The notes under the pieces were generated by a model. The model was given only the letters and a program-made list of their open reading frames with translations, was not told the DNA's origin and searched no databases. 64,000 bases of DNA from Polytrichum commune (Eukaryota; Streptophyta; Polytrichopsida; Polytrichales; Polytrichaceae): contig OX485804.1 of assembly GCA_950295325.1 (NCBI GenBank), positions 62,340,533 to 62,404,532 on the forward strand. Reading direction: 5' to 3'. Shown here one piece after another: positions 63,294 to 64,000 of the stretch (its first letter is position 1; each line of letters opens with the position of its first letter). The position numbers and the translations under genes are program-made.

Positions 63294-63587
63294 TTGGTGC
63301 GTAAACCATATATCGTTGTCAATGGTTGGGTGGAGCATCATGGAGCTTGTAATCGATTTGATACCAAATCTAGTGTCTATAAGGATTACTTGTACACTAA
63401 GGATGGTGCACTTTTAATTTTAGGAGTTTTTGAAAATTTCAAAGAATTTTACCCGCTTATTTTGGGTCACCCTCATGACATTACTCAACGATGTAGCCCC
63501 TCAAAATATAACAGTAGATGTTGGGAGCCCACTCTAAATCTGAGTCTTCATGTGCAACTTTTTGAGCATCCAACTGTTATATTATGA
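63294..63587 (+). other. Unassigned 97-codon ORF
   Basis: The frame starts MVRKPYIVVNGWVEHHGACN and has a protein-like composition, but no family is recognised. It lies alone in AT-rich DNA near the window edge. It may be an exon or transposon fragment, or chance. Confidence 0.2.
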
Positions 63588-64000
63588 GGGTTAATCGAAT
63601 GAAAGATGAATGATGAGTAATGTTATGCTTGCAATTTGAACAAAACTCAACATGAGTCATGCTCATTCTACATGAGCAAATTGTCAAATGGGGTTTGATT
63701 ACCAAACCATGGTTTGTATAAGTATTAATTATCTTTGGGCCAACCAACGACAATCAGTCAATTTCCCAGTGTCGCAACTTTATAGTGGGATCCCTAGATG
63801 AAATCTTAATGACCTATAGTAGATGCATCTACTCCCAATCAGGACCCCATCGGCAATCTATAGGGTAAAGGAATTTCAATTAGGCTGAGATTGAATTTTG
63901 ATCAGACTGGAACCAATAGTGTCATGACACATGTCCTAGTTTTGAGTGCTTAAGTGAGGAGGAATGCGTGGTTATGGCATGTACTAGACATTGGTAAAAT

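Overview
The window is nuclear DNA of a land plant. It carries three intron-rich plant housekeeping genes in about 64 kb, all with GT-AG introns, set in AT-rich, repeat-laden intergenic DNA. The protein types (cytosolic enolase, THI4 with a plastid-type N-terminal extension, a plant UHRF1BP1/BLTP3-like lipid-transfer protein) and a TPP riboswitch in a 3' UTR all point to a streptophyte. I lean towards a seed-free plant (moss or lycophyte grade), but the sequence alone does not settle the species.

Layout. Positions 1-15,100 hold no intact host gene. This part carries Tourist-like (PIF/Harbinger-type) MITEs of two families, a 1.25-kb TA-flanked Tc1/mariner-pogo-like element with a broken transposase remnant, foldback repeats and unusual poly(C)/poly(G) runs. 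Positions 15,378-21,151 (+) are a complete 17-exon enolase gene (445 aa). Positions 34,682-23,421 (-) are a complete 22-exon gene for a 1,353-aa chorein-type bridge-like lipid transfer protein, tail-to-tail with enolase. Positions 42,278-40,950 (-) are a two-exon THI4 gene (thiazole synthase, 359 aa). A complete TPP aptamer lies on the same strand at 40,708-40,626, about 240 nt past the THI4 stop. Just upstream of THI4 lie three tandem copies of a 340-375-bp unit.

Positions 43,700-64,000 are transposon graveyard and satellite DNA. They contain two different hAT relics, a LINE relic (ORF1 and endonuclease parts, minus strand), further MITEs with intact TIRs and target-site duplications, a 77-bp minisatellite, a 178-bp five-copy tandem array and several long hairpins.

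How the parts work together. Enolase is central glycolysis. The BLTP3-like protein is expected to move lipid between membranes. THI4 makes the thiazole half of thiamin. The riboswitch downstream of THI4 suggests that TPP, the pathway end product, feeds back on THI4 mRNA 3'-end processing, in the way well described for plant THIC. This THI4-linked riboswitch is the most interesting item in the window.

Exon borders were set by reading conserved protein and GT/AG sites by eye. Exon lengths were checked to keep frame throughout for all three genes.
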